This document shows, piece after piece, positions 25,630 to 38,366 of a stretch of 56,834 nt of DNA. A model generated the notes under the pieces. The model made no database searches. It worked only from the letters and a program-made list of their open reading frames with translations, and was not told the DNA's origin. The translations under genes and the position numbers were made by a program. The stretch's first letter is position 1. The number at the start of each line of letters is the position of its first letter. The stretch comes from Bacteroidales bacterium H4 (GTDB lineage Bacteria; Bacteroidota; Bacteroidia; Bacteroidales; Muribaculaceae): the NCBI GenBank assembly GCA_001701165.1, contig DAAP01000007.1, forward strand, positions 1 to 56,834, written 5' to 3'.

Positions 25630-25703
25630 CCCTTGGTGACCTTAATGACCTTAGTGACTTTAAGAACCTTGGCGATTTTAAGGATCTTGGAACCTTAAGA
25701 CCT
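25630..25703. repeat. Degenerate 9-bp array (type A)
   Basis: Eight-odd units (CCCTTGGTG, ACCTTAATG, ACCTTAGTG, ACTTTAAGA and so on) between porQ and cmk. Confidence 0.75.
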
Positions 25704-25764
25704 CGGTCGGACAGGGTGGGGCGCTGTGCCCCCGAAAACCCTCATTGTCGCTCGTGCAAGCCCC

Positions 25765-26862
25765 TTAAAGCAGATCGCGCAGATTGCACGAGAGGTTAAG
25801 CATCAGGGTGGTGGCACCCGTGTGCGGCTGCGCAAAGGCGATGCCCACTCCGAAGGCCTTGACGCGGATGCCGCCCGCAATCGAAAAACCGGAGACAAAG
25901 CTGCGCGAATACGTGCTCATGTCCGTGCGCGTCTTGTAATTGTATCCTATGCCCAAGTACCAGTTGGGACTGGACACAAGATCGGCCCCGAAAACAAGGT
26001 GTCTGAAAAGGTTGCTGCCAAAGCTGTCCTTGCGCTTGAAATCACCCGTATCGGTGCCGTCGCCGCTCTCGTAATACGGCATATGCCATTTGGTCAAGTT
26101 CCAGGCTGTCACCGAAAAACGTATGGGCAGCGAGCCGAAAGTCTGCGACCACCCCAAGCGCAAGTCTATGGGCAGGCGGTCGTAACTATTGTCGAATTTC
26201 TTGATTTGGCCGCCGAGATTGGCCGCAACAAAAGACAGCGACAAGTCTTTCTCGTCGTTGTAATAGTTGATGCCCAGATCTGTGGCAAGTGCCATAGCTG
26301 TGTATCCGGCGTAGGCGCTGTACAGAAACTTGATGTTGATGCCGCCACGCAGTCGGTCGGTAATGTCATACGAGTACTGGCCGCTGAAGCTCACATCCTG
26401 TGCCGAGAACGTCCCGGAGATATTGCCCGATTCATCAGTCTCTTTCATAGAGCCATAGCCGTTGTACTGTATCGCTGCGCCCCAAGTGCCGTGAGCTCCC
26501 ACCTTTTGGCCGTAGCGCAGCCCGGCAAAATTGGAACCTCCGATGTATCGCATGTAATTAAGCGCCAATTGGCCGCTCATCTCCTGCCCGAGCAGGGCGG
26601 GATTCTGGTCGGTGGTCATGATGTCATCGTCTACCAGCGATATATTCATTCCGCCAAGACCATAAATCTTCGAGGACGAGGTGATATTGAGAAAACTATA
26701 CGACTGGTCGCCATCACGTCCGAATGCGCATAAAACCATGGCACACAGCACCATCAAAGCCAATACACGACGCAGTGTCGAAGTAGGCACGGATCGCCAT
26801 ATACTTATATTATATGTGTAGGCACCGACGGCACCATTGGGATTTTTGTCTCGGTTCAGCAT
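25765..26862 (-). CDS. porQ: Type IX secretion protein PorQ
   Basis: PorQ is an outer-membrane beta-barrel-like protein linked to the type IX secretion (T9SS) system. The 365-residue sequence has a signal stretch (TLRRVLALMVLCAMVLCAF), then FLNITSSSKIYGLGGMNISLVDDDIMTTDQNPALLGQE-type start, repeated beta-strands and an ending typical of PorV/PorQ/PorP barrels. Porphyromonas has porQ next to cmk and lytB/ispH, as here. A promoter (TTTG, 19 bp, TAATTTTG; 26911-26881) lies inside the longer open frame, so the ATG at 26862 (or TTG at 26871) is the true start. Confidence 0.9.
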   Translation of the reverse strand: MLNRDKNPNGAVGAYTYNISIWRSVPTSTLRRVLALMVLCAMVLCAFGRDGDQSYSFLNITSSSKIYGLGGMNISLVDDDIMTTDQNPALLGQEMSGQLALNYMRYIGGSNFAGLRYGQKVGAHGTWGAAIQYNGYGSMKETDESGNISGTFSAQDVSFSGQYSYDITDRLRGGINIKFLYSAYAGYTAMALATDLGINYYNDEKDLSLSFVAANLGGQIKKFDNSYDRLPIDLRLGWSQTFGSLPIRFSVTAWNLTKWHMPYYESGDGTDTGDFKRKDSFGSNLFRHLVFGADLVSSPNWYLGIGYNYKTRTDMSTYSRSFVSGFSIAGGIRVKAFGVGIAFAQPHTGATTLMLNLSCNLRDLL

Positions 26863-26880
26863 ATCTGTCAAATCTGGGGA

Positions 26881-26911
26881 CAAAATTACGCATCTTTTAT
26901 TTAATGCCAAA
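26881..26911 (-). promoter_or_regulatory. porQ promoter
   Basis: On the minus strand TTTG (26911-26908), a 19-bp spacer and TAATTTTG (26888-26881) match the Bacteroidetes consensus. The expected start is near 26875, giving a leader of only about 13 nt. Confidence 0.8.
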
Positions 26912-26948
26912 ATTCCCCTTTTTCATTTAACGGCAAAACCCCCTACAT

Positions 26949-26992
26949 TATTATATAGCCAATGCAATTGTATTATATAGCCAATGCAATTG
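26949..26992. repeat. 22-bp tandem duplication
   Basis: The sequence TATTATATAGCCAATGCAATTG occurs twice in tandem; the copies are identical. It lies in the AT-rich region upstream of the rRNA operon. Confidence 0.9.
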
Positions 26993-27046
26993 TGCCCGGG
27001 CTTCGCACGACAGTGCGCTCTCGAAACAGCCTGAGTAGCTCCCAGC

Positions 27047-27143
27047 CCCCATAACACTCCCATTGTTCTCGTTGTCCTCATTATTCCCATCGCTCCCATT
27101 ATTTCCGTTGTTCCCATTATTCTCATCGCTCCCGTTATTCTCA
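27047..27143. repeat. 9-bp tandem array (type C), about ten units
   Basis: Units such as CACTCCCAT, TATTCCCAT and TGTTCCCAT repeat about ten times upstream of the rRNA promoters. The unit matches the small array at 7767-7812. Confidence 0.85.
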
Positions 27144-27240
27144 TAAAAAATATTAGTTGTGCTATATTGTGGAATAATAGCGTTTTGGGTGTTCGAGGGC
27201 CGATTTTGACAAAAAAACCGCGAAAAAAAGTGCGAAAAAA

Positions 27241-27272
27241 TTTGGCTGTTGACGAAAAAGGGCGTACCTTTG
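27241..27272 (+). promoter_or_regulatory. rRNA promoter P1
   Basis: TTTG (27241-27244), a 20-bp spacer, TACCTTTG (27265-27272): a perfect Bacteroidetes promoter. A-rich runs precede it, like an UP element. Confidence 0.9.
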
Positions 27273-27353
27273 CACTCGCTTTTCGGGAATGACGCCGACG
27301 GCATGCGAGCCGGGGCGCCGAGAGGTTAAAGAGTGTTAAATACTGCCGGACTT

Positions 27354-27385
27354 TTTGGCAGAGACAAAAAAGCGCCGTAACTTTG
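27354..27385 (+). promoter_or_regulatory. rRNA promoter P2
   Basis: TTTG (27354-27357), a 20-bp spacer, TAACTTTG (27378-27385): a second perfect promoter 113 bp after P1. Both are followed by TTTGCA then a CGCTTT-CGGG stretch, so they look duplicated. Confidence 0.9.
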
Positions 27386-27686
27386 CAGACGCTTTCGGGT
27401 CGCAAAAATGCGTTCCGAGACACTCGAAAAAACGAGCACATTGAAAGGATTACAATAGACAAGTAGTAGTACGAGAGCTTAAAAAAATAAACTCGAGTCA
27501 ATTCTTAACAACTACTTTTACCTGATAAAGTCAAAGCGCAAAGAGCCCCGGACGCCGCACGACGGCACCGGGCGTCGGAAGCCGAAGTTTCTTTCGGGAA
27601 GCTCGGGTGGAAGACACAGGCAACAAACAATAATACATGAGTTTGTCTGTCTTGATTTTTGAAAAAAGAGAAAGAAAAGATAAACA
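27386..27686 (+). other. rRNA operon leader region
   Basis: This 300-bp leader between P2 and the 16S gene has no plausible gene. It probably holds processing stems and antitermination elements, which I could not assign. Confidence 0.6.
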
Positions 27687-29222
<1,536 letters not shown>

Positions 29223-29500
29223 TGGAGCGCGCGGTCCATACCCCTTTCAGGGTAAAGACCACGCCGGACAGAACAACAAAACAAAGAAGTCCGACACAGT
29301 CGGCGAACCGAAAACCGAAGCACCGGGAAAACGGGTTCGACCGTAGTGCTTGGAAACGCGGAAATAAAACGATAGACGAGACGTTCATATAACAAAAGTA
29401 CTTCCGAAGACTGTTATTGCTACCGCATACAGGCAACCCCCCGGGCAGCAGCCGCCGCGGACGCCGCGGAAAGGCCCACCGGTAAGGGAGCCCGAAGCGC

Positions 29501-29574
29501 AGTCCCTTAGCTCAGTTGGTTAGAGCGCTACACTGATAATGTAGAGGTCGGCAGTTCAACTCTGCCAGGGACTA
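29501..29574 (+). tRNA. tRNA-Ile (GAT)
   Basis: The cloverleaf is complete: acceptor AGTCCCT/AGGGACT, D-arm GCTC, anticodon stem CTACA/TGTAG with loop CTGATAA (anticodon GAT), and T-arm GGCAG TTCAACT CTGCC. No CCA is encoded. No tRNA-Ala follows it before the 23S gene, unlike many bacterial spacers. Confidence 0.97.
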
Positions 29575-29807
29575 CCTGAAACAAACACGGAAAAGAGTAC
29601 ATTGACATGCTGGAAGCTGTGAAAACAGCGAAGACACATTGGAGCACAAGCGCGGGAGACTGCGCGAGTGCACGCAAATCCAAAAAATAAATACGAGCAA
29701 CAAGACAAAACTCAAGAGCAAACAACCCTTCAGTAAAAGATGCGCGAAGTGCGGTCATTAAGGCCGTACAGGCGCGAAAAAAGGCGACTTTCCCCAAAAG
29801 GAAAAAA

Positions 29808-32707
<2,900 letters not shown>

Positions 32708-33075
32708 GGGGAGCAATCCCCCCAAAAAAGAAGACCGCGACGACGGCAGGCGGGAAAGCCGCGCCGGCGCCGGGCTCAAGGCGATAAGCCGAGTCCATAG
32801 TCGCGGCACGCGTCCGAGAAGGGACGTGAGCTTACGAGCAAAGTCTTGAAACGTAAAACGGAAAGCGAAAAAAACCGATAAAGTCTTCGACATCGTCGCA
32901 AGACGATGCACAGCCTTCCGGCAAAAGCCGAGAGCTCTTTTCCGAGCCATACGGAACGGCCCCGCCGCAAAGGGGCCCGAGAACAAGCGCTGAAGCAGAA
33001 GCAAAAGCAGACGCAGAAACAGAAGCAAAAGCAAAGGCAGACGCAAAAAGCAGAGCAAGTTCCGAACAAGTCACA
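32708..33075 (+). other. 23S-5S spacer with hexamer repeats
   Basis: This 368-bp spacer is unusually long. Its last part, 32992-33055, is a degenerate hexamer array (GAAGCA, AAAGCA, GACGCA, GAAACA). I see no tRNA or gene in it; the ORFs that cross it are not convincing. Confidence 0.7.
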
Positions 33076-33184
<109 letters not shown>

Positions 33185-33189
33185 AAGCC

Positions 33190-33225
33190 GTCCGGGCGGC
33201 ATCCGACAACGGATGCCGCCCGGAC
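33190..33225 (+). terminator. rRNA operon terminator
   Basis: A perfect 15-bp GC-rich stem (GTCCGGGCGGCATCC) with a 6-nt loop is followed by TCATTTTATA, a good intrinsic terminator just after 5S. Confidence 0.93.
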
Positions 33226-33471
33226 TCATTTTATACTGTCGAATCCGGAATCTGAAATCCGGGCTGCGCCCGGAGACGATAGGCGCGGATAAGGACTTTA
33301 AGGACCTTAGGGCCTTTAAGGACTTTAGTGACGGTGGAGACCGGCGCGAGTGGTTGAGGTGTTCTATGGGGGGCGTATATGGACGCGTGGGTGGATAAGG
33401 GGCTTGAAGATACTTTGTGGCGGGGTTGAGGCGGCTTTTTTTGATTGTTTGTGTTTTTTTGGCGGTGACGG
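33226..33471. repeat. Spacer with a short type A array (33291-33326)
   Basis: The 9-mers AAGGACTTT, AAGGACCTT, AGGGCCTTT and AAGGACTTT occupy 33291-33326. The remainder of the spacer up to the meaB promoter has no gene I would call; the open frame there is only the upstream extension of meaB. Confidence 0.75.
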
Positions 33472-33503
33472 TTTGGGTATGTGTGGGATATTGGCTAATT
33501 TTG
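33472..33503 (+). promoter_or_regulatory. meaB promoter (leaderless geometry)
   Basis: TTTG (33472-33475), a 20-bp spacer, TAATTTTG (33496-33503), then just five bases (CCTAT) before the ATG at 33509. The predicted transcription start coincides with the start codon. Confidence 0.8.
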
Positions 33504-33508
33504 CCTAT

Positions 33509-34618
33509 ATGGAACATCCCGAGAATGATAGTCGTTACACCGGACTGACAGTAAATAGCGGTGTAGTTCAGCCACCGAGTGTTAATCCTTATTTGAGGGT
33601 TCATCGTCGCAAGCCGTTGCCTACGGCGTCTGAGCTTGTTGAGGGTATCCTCAAGGGTGATGTTACGGTTTTGAGTCGTGCGGTGACTCTTGTGGAGAGC
33701 CAGGCGTCGGCACATCAGTCTTTGGCTCAGGAGGTGATAGAAAAGTGCCTCCCGTATACCGGCAACAGCCGCCGTATTGGCATAACGGGTGTGCCCGGTG
33801 CGGGCAAGTCGACGTCTATTGACGTTTTCGGTTTGCATGTGCTCAAGGATGAGAAAGCCAAGTTGGCGGTGCTCGCTATAGACCCGTCGAGCGAACGCAC
33901 GCGCGGAAGTATTCTGGGCGATAAGACACGCATGGAGCGTCTTGCAATACATCCCAAGGCGTTTATTCGACCAAGTCCGTCAGCCGGCTCGCTGGGCGGC
34001 GTTGCACGCAAGACGCGCGAGACGATTATGCTATGCGAAGCTGCCGGGTTCAACAATATTTTTGTTGAGACTGTCGGCGTAGGCCAAAGTGAGACGGCCG
34101 TTCACTCGATGGTGGACTTTTTTCTGCTGATTCAACTTGCCGGTACGGGCGATGAATTACAGGGTATTAAGCGTGGCATTATGGAGATGGCCGATGGCAT
34201 TGTCATCAATAAGGCTGATGGTGACAATATCGATCGTGCACGCCTTGCCCAGGCTCAGTTTCGCAGTGCCTTGCACCTGTTTCCACCCACGACATCGGGA
34301 TGGATGCCCGAAGTGCTTACCTATTCGGGGTATTACGAAAAGGGCATAGACGAGGTCTGGGAGATGATAGACCGCTACTTTGAGTATGTGCGAGGTAACG
34401 GCTTCTTTGAGCATCGCCGCATCGAGCAGTCCAGATATTGGATGTACGAGACCATTAACGAAAGGCTCAAATCGCATTTTTATAATAATCCGAACATGGA
34501 AAAGCTTTTACAAGTGAACGAATCGCTTGTGCTTGATAATCGTTTGTCGTCTTTTGTGGCGGCACGCAATGTCTTGGATGCGTATTTCGAGCAAAACAAT
34601 TTAGGAAAAGGCGAGTGA
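33509..34618 (+). CDS. meaB: Methylmalonyl-CoA mutase-associated GTPase MeaB
   Basis: MeaB is a G3E-type GTPase chaperone that loads and protects adenosylcobalamin in methylmalonyl-CoA mutase, needed for propionate production in Bacteroidales. Of 369 residues, GVPGAGKST (Walker A, about 88-96), DPSSERTRGSILGDKTRM (switch region), ETVGVGQSE (Walker B) and NKADGDN (base specificity) are visible. The ATG at 33509 is chosen because the promoter's -7 box lies within the longer open frame upstream. It is followed at 4 bp by the DUF1573 gene. Confidence 0.95.
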   Translation: MEHPENDSRYTGLTVNSGVVQPPSVNPYLRVHRRKPLPTASELVEGILKGDVTVLSRAVTLVESQASAHQSLAQEVIEKCLPYTGNSRRIGITGVPGAGKSTSIDVFGLHVLKDEKAKLAVLAIDPSSERTRGSILGDKTRMERLAIHPKAFIRPSPSAGSLGGVARKTRETIMLCEAAGFNNIFVETVGVGQSETAVHSMVDFFLLIQLAGTGDELQGIKRGIMEMADGIVINKADGDNIDRARLAQAQFRSALHLFPPTTSGWMPEVLTYSGYYEKGIDEVWEMIDRYFEYVRGNGFFEHRRIEQSRYWMYETINERLKSHFYNNPNMEKLLQVNESLVLDNRLSSFVAARNVLDAYFEQNNLGKGE

Positions 34619-34621
34619 TTT

Positions 34622-35056
34622 ATGAAAGCGATAAAAAATATTAAGGGATGGCGTTGTATATTGCTACTGATGGCGCTGACTTTTTTGATGCCCGCCGATG
34701 TCGAGGGAGCAGGGAAGAAAGATAACTCTAAAAAAGGTCCCGCTTCGGTGGCGTTTGTGGAAAAGAGTCATGACTTCGGCAATATTAAAGAGAACGGAGG
34801 CCCTGTGTCCTATGAGTTTGTATTCACCAACGAGGGCGAAAGTCCGCTGGTGATTGTCTCGGCGACGGCATCATGCGGCTGCACTATGCCGCGCTATCCC
34901 AAGGCGCCCATAGCATCCGGCAAAACCGAAAAAATCCGAGTAACTTATCTTCCCAAGGGTCGTCCGGGCGAGTTCAATAAGTCGGTGAAAGTGCGCACCA
35001 ACGACCCCAAGAACAAGAAAGTGACACTGCGCATCAGCGGCGTAGTCGTTCCGTGA
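34622..35056 (+). CDS. DUF1573 secreted protein
   Basis: The 144-residue protein has a signal sequence (WRCILLLMALTFLMPADVEG) and an Ig-like fold with HDFGNIKENGGPVSYEFVFTNEGESPL, then ATASCGCTMPRYPKAP, the classic DUF1573 Cys-Gly-Cys motif. It is likely periplasmic or surface-located. It is in operon with meaB; the function is unknown. Confidence 0.88.
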   Translation: MKAIKNIKGWRCILLLMALTFLMPADVEGAGKKDNSKKGPASVAFVEKSHDFGNIKENGGPVSYEFVFTNEGESPLVIVSATASCGCTMPRYPKAPIASGKTEKIRVTYLPKGRPGEFNKSVKVRTNDPKNKKVTLRISGVVVP

Positions 35057-35074
35057 GCCTCCATGCCCATATCA

Positions 35075-35106
35075 ACCGAGGAGATGCCTCCCGGTATCTC
35101 CTCGGT
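35075..35106 (+). terminator. Intrinsic terminator after DUF1573
   Basis: A perfect 11-bp stem (ACCGAGGAGAT) with a 10-nt loop, followed by CGAAAATAAA; the T-run is weak. Confidence 0.7.
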
Positions 35107-35330
35107 CGAAAATAAACCAATCATTATCACATTTCTTGCAATAGAAGAAAGTAAGTTCGCTTTCTATAAACAAAACATTGTTTGAGGTGCGACGGTTCGG
35201 CGAAATGTACGTTAATCATAAGATGCGATAACATATCATTGGGCTAAAAACCGATAAATCAAAGAAGTATTAAAACTTCCAAAAAGAATATTTAACCTAT
35301 TTGGGCAATGTGGTTTCACGCGTATGAGGC

Positions 35331-35338
35331 TAACTTTG
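35331..35338 (+). promoter_or_regulatory. recA promoter -7 box
   Basis: TAACTTTG at 35331-35338 is a consensus -7 box, 71 bp before the recA start. No clear TTTG sits 19-21 bp upstream. No LexA-type or SOS operator is recognised in the 304-bp region between the terminator and recA. Confidence 0.65.
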
Positions 35339-35409
35339 CATTGTCAACGCAAGAATTCCTTGCCGCGATATTGAAAACAGAATAATATAAACACGAAACA
35401 TATACCGTA

Positions 35410-36582
35410 ATGGAAAAGACAAAGAAAACGTCCAAAAAGGAAGCCGAAGACCCCAAAAAAGCGCGAGTCGAGGCTCTGAGTGCCGCCTTAGGCAAGATTG
35501 AAAAGAACTATGGCCGCGGCGCTATCATGCGTCTCGGAGACGAAGCCATAGAGAATGTCGAAGTGATACCCACCGGGTCTATTTCGTTGAATCATGCTTT
35601 GGGTGTCGGCGGCTATCCCAAGGGACGTATCATCGAGATATATGGTCCCGAGTCGTCCGGTAAGACAACCTTGGCGCTCCATGCCATAGCCGAGGCCCAG
35701 AAAACCGGCGGTATTGCAGCGCTTATAGATGCCGAACATGCCTTTGACCGCTTCTATGCCGAGGCGTTGGGTGTAGATACCGATGAACTGCTGATTTCGC
35801 AGCCGGACAACGGCGAACAGGCCCTCGAGATAGCCGAGCAGCTGATACGTAGCGCTGCTGTGGACATCGTGGTGGTCGACTCGGTGGCAGCCCTTACGCC
35901 CAAAGGCGAAATAGAGGGCGAAATGGGTGATCGCAATATGGGATTGCAGGCACGACTGATGTCGCAGGCCATGCGTAAGCTCACTGCCGCCATCTCTCGC
36001 ACCAAGACCACATGTATATTCATCAACCAGTTGCGTGAGAAAATAGGCCAAATGTTCGGCCCCAGCGAAACCACCACCGGCGGCAATGCGCTCAAATTCT
36101 ATGCTTCCGTACGTTTGGATATCCGTCCCCGCAGCACCATCAAAGATGGCGATGACTATCTGGGCAAACGCGCCATCGTTAAGGTGGTTAAGAACAAGGT
36201 TGCGCCGCCTTTCCGTCGTGCCGAATTCGATATTATGTTTGGCGAAGGTATTTCGCGTTCCGGCGAAATTCTGGACCTCGGCGTCGAGTACGACATCATC
36301 AAAAAAAGCGGGTCGTGGTTCAGCTATGACGGCAATAAATTGGCGCAAGGTCGCGATGCCGCCAAGCGTATCATAGCCGACAATCCCGAATTGGCTGACG
36401 AGCTTGAGGCTAAGATTGCAGACGCTATGTCCGCTGCCGATGCACGTCCTGATGCGGCAGCACGTCGCGCCGCCAAGCAGGCCGCAGAGGCAAATCCCGC
36501 CGCGGTGGCTGCCGACATGGACACTACCGTCCCTGCTGCTGCCGATGATGACGATGAATTCAGCATCGAAGAGGACCTGTAA
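35410..36582 (+). CDS. recA: Recombinase A
   Basis: RecA binds single-stranded DNA, forms filaments and catalyses strand exchange. The 390-residue sequence has Walker A GPESSGKTTLALHA (about 75-88), Walker B VDIVVVDSVAALTP, the L2-region FINQLREKIGQMFG and the QARLMSQAMRKL stretch. The tail is longer than in E. coli and ends with an Ala-rich then acidic DDDDEFSIEEDL. The start at 35410 (MEKTKKTSKKE) fits the Lys-rich Bacteroidetes RecA N-terminus. Confidence 0.98.
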   Translation: MEKTKKTSKKEAEDPKKARVEALSAALGKIEKNYGRGAIMRLGDEAIENVEVIPTGSISLNHALGVGGYPKGRIIEIYGPESSGKTTLALHAIAEAQKTGGIAALIDAEHAFDRFYAEALGVDTDELLISQPDNGEQALEIAEQLIRSAAVDIVVVDSVAALTPKGEIEGEMGDRNMGLQARLMSQAMRKLTAAISRTKTTCIFINQLREKIGQMFGPSETTTGGNALKFYASVRLDIRPRSTIKDGDDYLGKRAIVKVVKNKVAPPFRRAEFDIMFGEGISRSGEILDLGVEYDIIKKSGSWFSYDGNKLAQGRDAAKRIIADNPELADELEAKIADAMSAADARPDAAARRAAKQAAEANPAAVAADMDTTVPAAADDDDEFSIEEDL

Positions 36583-36605
36583 TCATCTCAGACAATAAAC
36601 AACGA

Positions 36606-36632
36606 GGGCGAAGCTGTGCATCGGCTTCGCCC
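36606..36632. terminator. Bidirectional terminator after recA
   Basis: GGGCGAAGC pairs with GCTTCGCCC across a 9-nt loop; the flanks AACG/CGTT extend it, followed by TTTGTTTATT. It lies between recA and the convergent gene. Confidence 0.8.
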
Positions 36633-36644
36633 CGTTTGTTTATT

Positions 36645-36672
36645 GTAGAATATCGAATGTTGAATGGGCAGC
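36645..36672. repeat. 7-bp repeat remnant
   Basis: TAGAATATCGAATGTTGAATGGG resembles the GTCGAAT-type words; it lies just after the recA terminator. Confidence 0.5.
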
Positions 36673-36718
36673 GCGGCGAGCGCACCTGACTGCAAATTAC
36701 AAGATTTTGATACGCTGT

Positions 36719-37384
36719 TCAGACTATGGAAACATCGAGTGGAATGCGGAGACACAGGGCTATTGTGCGTAACATCAGGGCTTTGTCCTTGATTGAGCCG
36801 GGTACGTAAATCCAGCAGTCGTCTACCGGTAACTGACGAGAAGACTCGCGCACGCGCGTGGCCAGCGTATACGATTTGTACGGAATTCGGCGGTTTACAA
36901 TCTTATTGATGCCGATTTTTCGTACAGCTTCGAGGTATCCGTCTTGAGGGCTTTCGAGAGCGATATAGGTGTCGTCTTCGGGGAAATGGATGCGCAGGGT
37001 TTCTTTGGTGCGATGTCTAACAGCCCGGTCCGGTATTGCTCGGGCTTTGAAATCTGTCCCCACTTCGACTTTTAGCCCGAGGCCGAGCGTGTCGTTTATG
37101 GCCTTCATTTGTATGTATTTGCAGGCGTTGTCAGACTGTGTATTCAGATACCATCCATCGCAAATCTCGCGCATATAGGCTTTGTATTTCGGAAGTATTT
37201 GCTGTGTAATTATAGGATGGCCACCGATTTCGAGCTTTATTTCCGGAAAACGATCCTTGCCGATTTTGGCCAGTGCAGCCAGCATTGTCGATGTCGAATC
37301 TGTATAGCATAGGACATCGCCGTCAGGGAATGTGATGCGTAATTTTTTGCGCGGTGCGCGTTTCTGAGGTCCGTGGTCTTCCAT
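36719..37384 (-). CDS. Uncharacterised protein with internally duplicated domain
   Basis: The 221-residue protein contains two copies of one module. The first (about residues 14-110) begins KKLRITFPDGDVLCY and ends GWYLNT ... IQMKAINDTLGLGLKVEV. The second (about 130-221) begins ETLRIHFPEDDTYIAL and ends CWIYVP ... LMLRTIALCLRIPLDVSI. I recall similar Bacteroidetes proteins of unknown function. No nuclease, transferase or DNA-binding motif is evident. The GC and codon use match the neighbours. Confidence 0.75.
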   Translation of the reverse strand: MEDHGPQKRAPRKKLRITFPDGDVLCYTDSTSTMLAALAKIGKDRFPEIKLEIGGHPIITQQILPKYKAYMREICDGWYLNTQSDNACKYIQMKAINDTLGLGLKVEVGTDFKARAIPDRAVRHRTKETLRIHFPEDDTYIALESPQDGYLEAVRKIGINKIVNRRIPYKSYTLATRVRESSRQLPVDDCWIYVPGSIKDKALMLRTIALCLRIPLDVSIV

Positions 37385-37507
37385 GATGAGTTTTTTGAAA
37401 TTTGAGGTTCTGTTTTCGGGTATCGCTCACATTTGCTGTAAAATATAGGTATTCGGGATTTCCTGACGCTTTTGCCGATTATGCGTTGCGTAGGGATACC
37501 GATGGCG

Positions 37508-38209
37508 TTACAGACGCGGTTTTGGCTTGGTGGCTTGGAAGTCTTTAAGGTATGAGGGGACGCTGTAAGCCGTGTCGATGAATTCGCGGCGCGAGTATGC
37601 GCGTTCGGCCAGGGCCAGCATGTCTACGGCCAGCGGCACTACGCCCGACACGAAGCGAGCCTCGGGCCGTATGCCGCAGATAAGCTCGCGGGCCTTATCC
37701 GAGCCGTCGCCGAAGAATACGATGGTACGACCCGAAGAAAAAAGGTCGGCATAGCTGTTCTCGTCCAAAATAAGAGGTTGCGGCGTCATGACTTCGCCGA
37801 GGGCCATATCGTAGGCGGCAGTGTACACCTCCATGCGACGGGCGTCAATCATGGGCACGAATATGGGGTCATCGCCATAGTCTTCGCCGTCAAACATAAC
37901 GTGTGTCACCATGATTTGGAGTGTGCTGATGCCAATCATCGGGATGTCCAGCGCGTATGCCAGTCCCTTGGCTTCGCTAAGGCCTATGCGCAGGCCCGTG
38001 TAGCTTCCCGGTCCCATGGACACGGCCACGGCATCGAGGGTTATTTCTTTTTCGCGAGCGTGGTCAAGGCATGCCTTGATGTATCCGCTGAGCAAGGCAG
38101 CGTGGTTGCGCCCTTTGAAATCCTCGAAGTGCTTGAGTATCATGCCCTCGGCGGTGAGTGCCGTTGAGCATACCGTGGTGGATGTGTCGATATTAAGTAT
38201 TACGGCCAT
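37508..38209 (-). CDS. tsaB: tRNA threonylcarbamoyladenosine biosynthesis protein TsaB
   Basis: TsaB is the pseudo-enzyme partner of TsaD in making t6A37. The 233-residue protein starts MAVILNIDTSTTVCSTAL and has HAALLSGYIKACL, then the signature GPGSYTGLRIGLSEAKGLAYAL (about 72-93). The start at 38209 is preferred because upstream codons lie over the promoter. TAACTTTG on the minus strand at 38297-38290 is the likely -7 box, about 80 bp upstream. Confidence 0.95.
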   Translation of the reverse strand: MAVILNIDTSTTVCSTALTAEGMILKHFEDFKGRNHAALLSGYIKACLDHAREKEITLDAVAVSMGPGSYTGLRIGLSEAKGLAYALDIPMIGISTLQIMVTHVMFDGEDYGDDPIFVPMIDARRMEVYTAAYDMALGEVMTPQPLILDENSYADLFSSGRTIVFFGDGSDKARELICGIRPEARFVSGVVPLAVDMLALAERAYSRREFIDTAYSVPSYLKDFQATKPKPRL

Positions 38210-38289
38210 GGTCAGAAATCTGTATTTGTGAAAAGTCCGGCAAGGGGGCGTGCGCGAACCTTGGCGCGTGCGCGATGCCCATGCGAATG

Positions 38290-38297
38290 CAAAGTTA
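38290..38297 (-). promoter_or_regulatory. tsaB -7 box
   Basis: TAACTTTG on the minus strand lies between the divergent tsaB and PurM-like genes. A plus-strand TAAATTCG at about 38331 may serve the other gene but is only a partial match. Confidence 0.55.
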
Positions 38298-38366
38298 CTT
38301 AAAAAGGGGCGAAATCTCATAAATTATTGCTAAATTCGCCCATCGAACCATAAATACCGACACGAT

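Noticed and set aside
29575..29807. tRNA-Ala between tRNA-Ile and 23S
   Set aside because: I could not draw a cloverleaf with a TGC anticodon.
35107..35409. An SOS-type operator before recA
   Set aside because: No convincing LexA-type inverted repeat was found; only a -7 box is clear.
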